A stretch of DNA of 16,976 nucleotides, taken from contig JBBRCX010000097.1 in the NCBI GenBank assembly GCA_038204465.1, forward strand, positions 1 to 16,976, in the 5' to 3' direction. Position 1 is the first letter of the stretch, and each line of letters begins with the position of its first letter. The notes below the pieces were generated by a model. It had not been told where the DNA came from and searched no databases. It was given only the letters and a program-made list of their open reading frames with translations. Source of the DNA: JBBRCX01 sp038204465 (lineage in GTDB: Bacteria; Planctomycetota; Phycisphaerae; Tepidisphaerales; Tepidisphaeraceae). This document shows, in pieces, positions 15,700-16,976 of this stretch. A program made the translations under genes and the position numbers.

Positions 15700-15778
15700 C
15701 TCGACGTGGCCGACAAACACCCGTCTCGGCAATACCCAACAGAGCGGGAATAACAACTATGAGATAGGCAACTCGGTC
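15686..15778 (+). pseudogene. In-frame 5' remainder of the PEP-CTERM protein
   Basis: 31 codons reading DVIFDSTWPTNTRLGN and then TQQSGNNNYEIGNSV continue directly into the frame starting at 15779. This looks like the mature N-terminus just after a signal-peptidase site. Upstream of about 15683 the same frame becomes implausible (ARETPGCASSSSTISGACPR), because it is the shifted sulfotransferase sequence. Confidence 0.55.
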
Positions 15779-16321
15779 GTGCTGGCGGCCTCCGCGCCGC
15801 GCGACCTGCAGGAGATCTGCGTTCAGTTCTCCTTCTTCACCTACGATGCGGCGATCTACATCCCGGACGTTCAGTTGGACGTCTACAATGTGGACGGAGG
15901 CGGCCTCCCCACGACGCTGCTCGGCACTGCGAGCAATTTCGTCACTGTCTTCACGGGCAGCAACTACAACAACGGCGGCTCTAGCAGTAGTACCATGCAG
16001 TATATCTGCTTCGACTTCAGCAGCCAGGGCATCACCCTGCCCACCGACTTTGCGTTCGCTTACCGGGACAACAACCCGTTGGGCCTCGTGAGCCCGGGCT
16101 TCGGATTCTCGGGTGAAATCACTGGCGGTCAGAGCGACTCGGACACGGTGTCCGCTGGACTCGTATTATCATCCCCGAACTCCCCAGTCCACACTTGGTC
16201 TGGTGGAAACACCAATAGTTCCGAACTCCTCGCTGCATCGGTCACCGCTGTTCCTGAGCCGGCCAGCCTTGGCCTGCTCGGCCTCGGTCTGGTTGGCGCC
16301 CACCGGCGCCGTCGGGCTTAA
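15779..16321 (+). CDS. PEP-CTERM sorting-domain protein lacking its signal peptide
   Basis: The C-terminus carries the full PEP-CTERM signal: VPEPASLG, a hydrophobic stretch (LGLLGLGLVGA) and RRRR. The exosortase system recognises this signal after Sec export. The body (for example VQLDVYNVDGGGLPTTLLG) is typical of planctomycete extracellular beta-rich proteins. The first conventional start is a GTG at 15779 that lies inside the protein. Similar-quality sequence continues in frame upstream (DVIFDSTWPTNTRLGN, from about 15686) but no ATG, GTG or TTG is present back to the TGA at 15584. There is also no signal peptide. Without a signal peptide the sorting signal is useless, so this is probably a 5'-truncated pseudogene. 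Alternatively, the N-terminal exon was swapped by recombination. Confidence 0.65.
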   Translation: MLAASAPRDLQEICVQFSFFTYDAAIYIPDVQLDVYNVDGGGLPTTLLGTASNFVTVFTGSNYNNGGSSSSTMQYICFDFSSQGITLPTDFAFAYRDNNPLGLVSPGFGFSGEITGGQSDSDTVSAGLVLSSPNSPVHTWSGGNTNSSELLAASVTAVPEPASLGLLGLGLVGAHRRRRA

Positions 16322-16327
16322 TCCAAG

Positions 16328-16356
16328 TCGCCTTTTATTTTCGGCGATTAGTTTTC
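16328..16356 (+). terminator. Weak hairpin after the PEP-CTERM gene
   Basis: TCGCC (16328-16332) pairs with GGCGA (16343-16347) across an A/T-rich loop, followed by TTAGTTTTC. The stem is only 5 bp, so this is at most a weak terminator. Confidence 0.25.
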
Positions 16357-16368
16357 GGACTCGCCGGG

Positions 16369-16556
16369 GGGACAATTAAATGTGTAGGGAACAATTAAAG
16401 GTGACGGGAACAATTAAAGGTGACGCGAACCATTATTGTCTTTCCGCTTCGTTTTCAGCTAACTTCCGCCACCCTACCGGCCGCCCGCGAGGCATGGCGG
16501 AGGAGTTAATCGAGTAGAGTTCTGATGTAAAGGTTCGCGTCACCTTTAGTTATCCC
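16369..16556. mobile_element. Small repeat element: 19-bp direct repeats plus inverted copy (REP/MITE-like)
   Basis: GGAACAATTAAAGGTGACG occurs twice head to tail (16388-16406, 16407-16425). A diverged copy stands before them (16369-16387, GGGACAATTAAATGTGTAG) and the start of another after them (CGAACCATTATTGTC). At 16533-16556 the reverse complement returns (GTTCGCGTCACCTTTAGTTA and on). Sixteen bases, TAAAGGTGACGCGAAC, pair exactly with 16415-16430. The ~100-nt interior has a further CCGCCA/TGGCGG stem (16466-16471 / 16495-16500). No transposase is encoded. The form suggests a non-autonomous element moved in trans, as with RAYT-associated repeats. That mechanism is inference. Confidence 0.65.
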
Positions 16557-16976
16557 GCTGTGGGACTGGTACTCGACGGTGAGCTGGCCGAAGCCGTTGA
16601 AGTCGCGCCGGACCTCGTTCACCGGCGTGTTGCTGGTGGCGCTGGCATAGCTGCTGAACTTGAAGGCCCGGCCGGCGGTGTCGTAGGCGGTCTGCAGGCG
16701 CAGGATCGCGTTGTCGACCGCCTGCGGGTTGCTGGCCGCCAGCGTGGCGACGTCCTTGGTCTGCCTTCCCAGCACGTCGAAGCTGTAGGCGTGAGCGGTC
16801 CCGTTCTGATCGGTCATGCCCTTGGCTTGTCCAACGGCGTTGTAGATGAAGGTCTGGCGGTCGGAGGCTGAGTCGCGGGCGTGACCCTGCCGGAACGCTT
16901 CGGCCGCTGGCAGATGGTGTACGACACTTCCGCAACTGGCGCAAGAAGCCGTCCCGTTTCGGAACGTCACGCCGAA
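16506..16976 (-). CDS. RHS/YD-repeat protein fragment, truncated by the repeat element; 5' end off window
   Basis: The frame is open to the right edge and stops at 16506-16508. RQTFIYNAVGQ, MTDQNGTAHAYSFDVLGRQT, LQTAYDTAGRAFKFSSY and RRDFNGFGQLTVEYQSHSG are the YD-type repeat rhythm of RHS shell proteins, which build large extracellular beta-cages and often deliver toxins. After QSHSG the reading enters the repeat element, which supplies the last 15 residues (ITKGDANLYIRTLLD) and the stop. The natural 3' part (more repeats, core and toxin domain) is therefore missing, and the product is most likely a pseudogene end. The segment upstream of RQTF (residues before about codon 38 from the edge) is less RHS-like. 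Confidence 0.7.
   Translation of the reverse strand, partial: FGVTFRNGTASCASCGSVVHHLPAAEAFRQGHARDSASDRQTFIYNAVGQAKGMTDQNGTAHAYSFDVLGRQTKDVATLAASNPQAVDNAILRLQTAYDTAGRAFKFSSYASATSNTPVNEVRRDFNGFGQLTVEYQSHSGITKGDANLYIRTLLD

Noticed and set aside
16369..16440. CRISPR array
   Set aside because: The 19-bp units are directly adjacent with no spacers, and an inverted copy follows.

Overview
The window is GC-rich and reads as accessory chromosome of a planctomycete, most likely class Phycisphaerae (Tepidisphaeraceae-like). This placement is inference. It rests on a C-terminal PEP-CTERM sorting signal (VPEPASLGLLGLGLVG followed by RRRR), a large modular secreted protein built from Fn3, DNRLRE and malectin-like modules, paired phytanoyl-CoA-dioxygenase-family enzymes, and a planctomycete-style RHS repeat fragment. 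No rRNA, tRNA or CRISPR array was seen.

Layout. (1) 1-4575 (+) is the 3' part of a giant secreted beta-helix/Fn3/carbohydrate-binding protein ending in two tandem ~245-residue modules, closed by a strong terminator. (2) 4863-5825 (+) is a secreted helical protein of unknown function with its own promoter and terminator. (3) 5922-8282 (-) is a complete ribonuclease R, preceded by a small membrane-anchored protein (8607-8888, -). (4) 9086-11002 (+) is a complete MsbA-type ABC exporter half-transporter. (5) 11123-11962 and 12513-13445 (+) are two different PhyH-type Fe(II)/2-oxoglutarate oxygenases. Each is preceded by almost the same promoter-like block, and they are separated by a 550-bp gap holding several perfect hairpins. 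(6) 13479-14650 (-) holds an acetyl-xylan-esterase-like hydrolase without a conventional start codon and a 73-residue protein that resembles a lone histidine-kinase dimerisation (DHp) helix pair. (7) 14834-15376 (+) is an unknown protein with a C-terminal membrane anchor. (8) 15377-15780 is a scar of gene debris, including the nucleotide-binding end of a sulfotransferase, fused to a PEP-CTERM protein that has lost its signal peptide (to 16321). (9) 16369-16556 is a small repeat element with 19-bp direct repeats and an inverted copy. It cuts off an RHS-repeat gene entering from the right edge (16506-16976, -).

Functional reading. The left end and the esterase suggest extracellular polysaccharide handling. 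RNase R and the ABC exporter are housekeeping-type genes. The two oxygenases form a candidate co-regulated pair because they share a promoter block at the same distance from their starts. The right end is a mosaic of truncated surface-protein genes shaped by repeat insertion and recombination. The most notable items are the duplicated promoter, the structured gap between the oxygenases, the lone DHp-like protein and the repeat/RHS junction.
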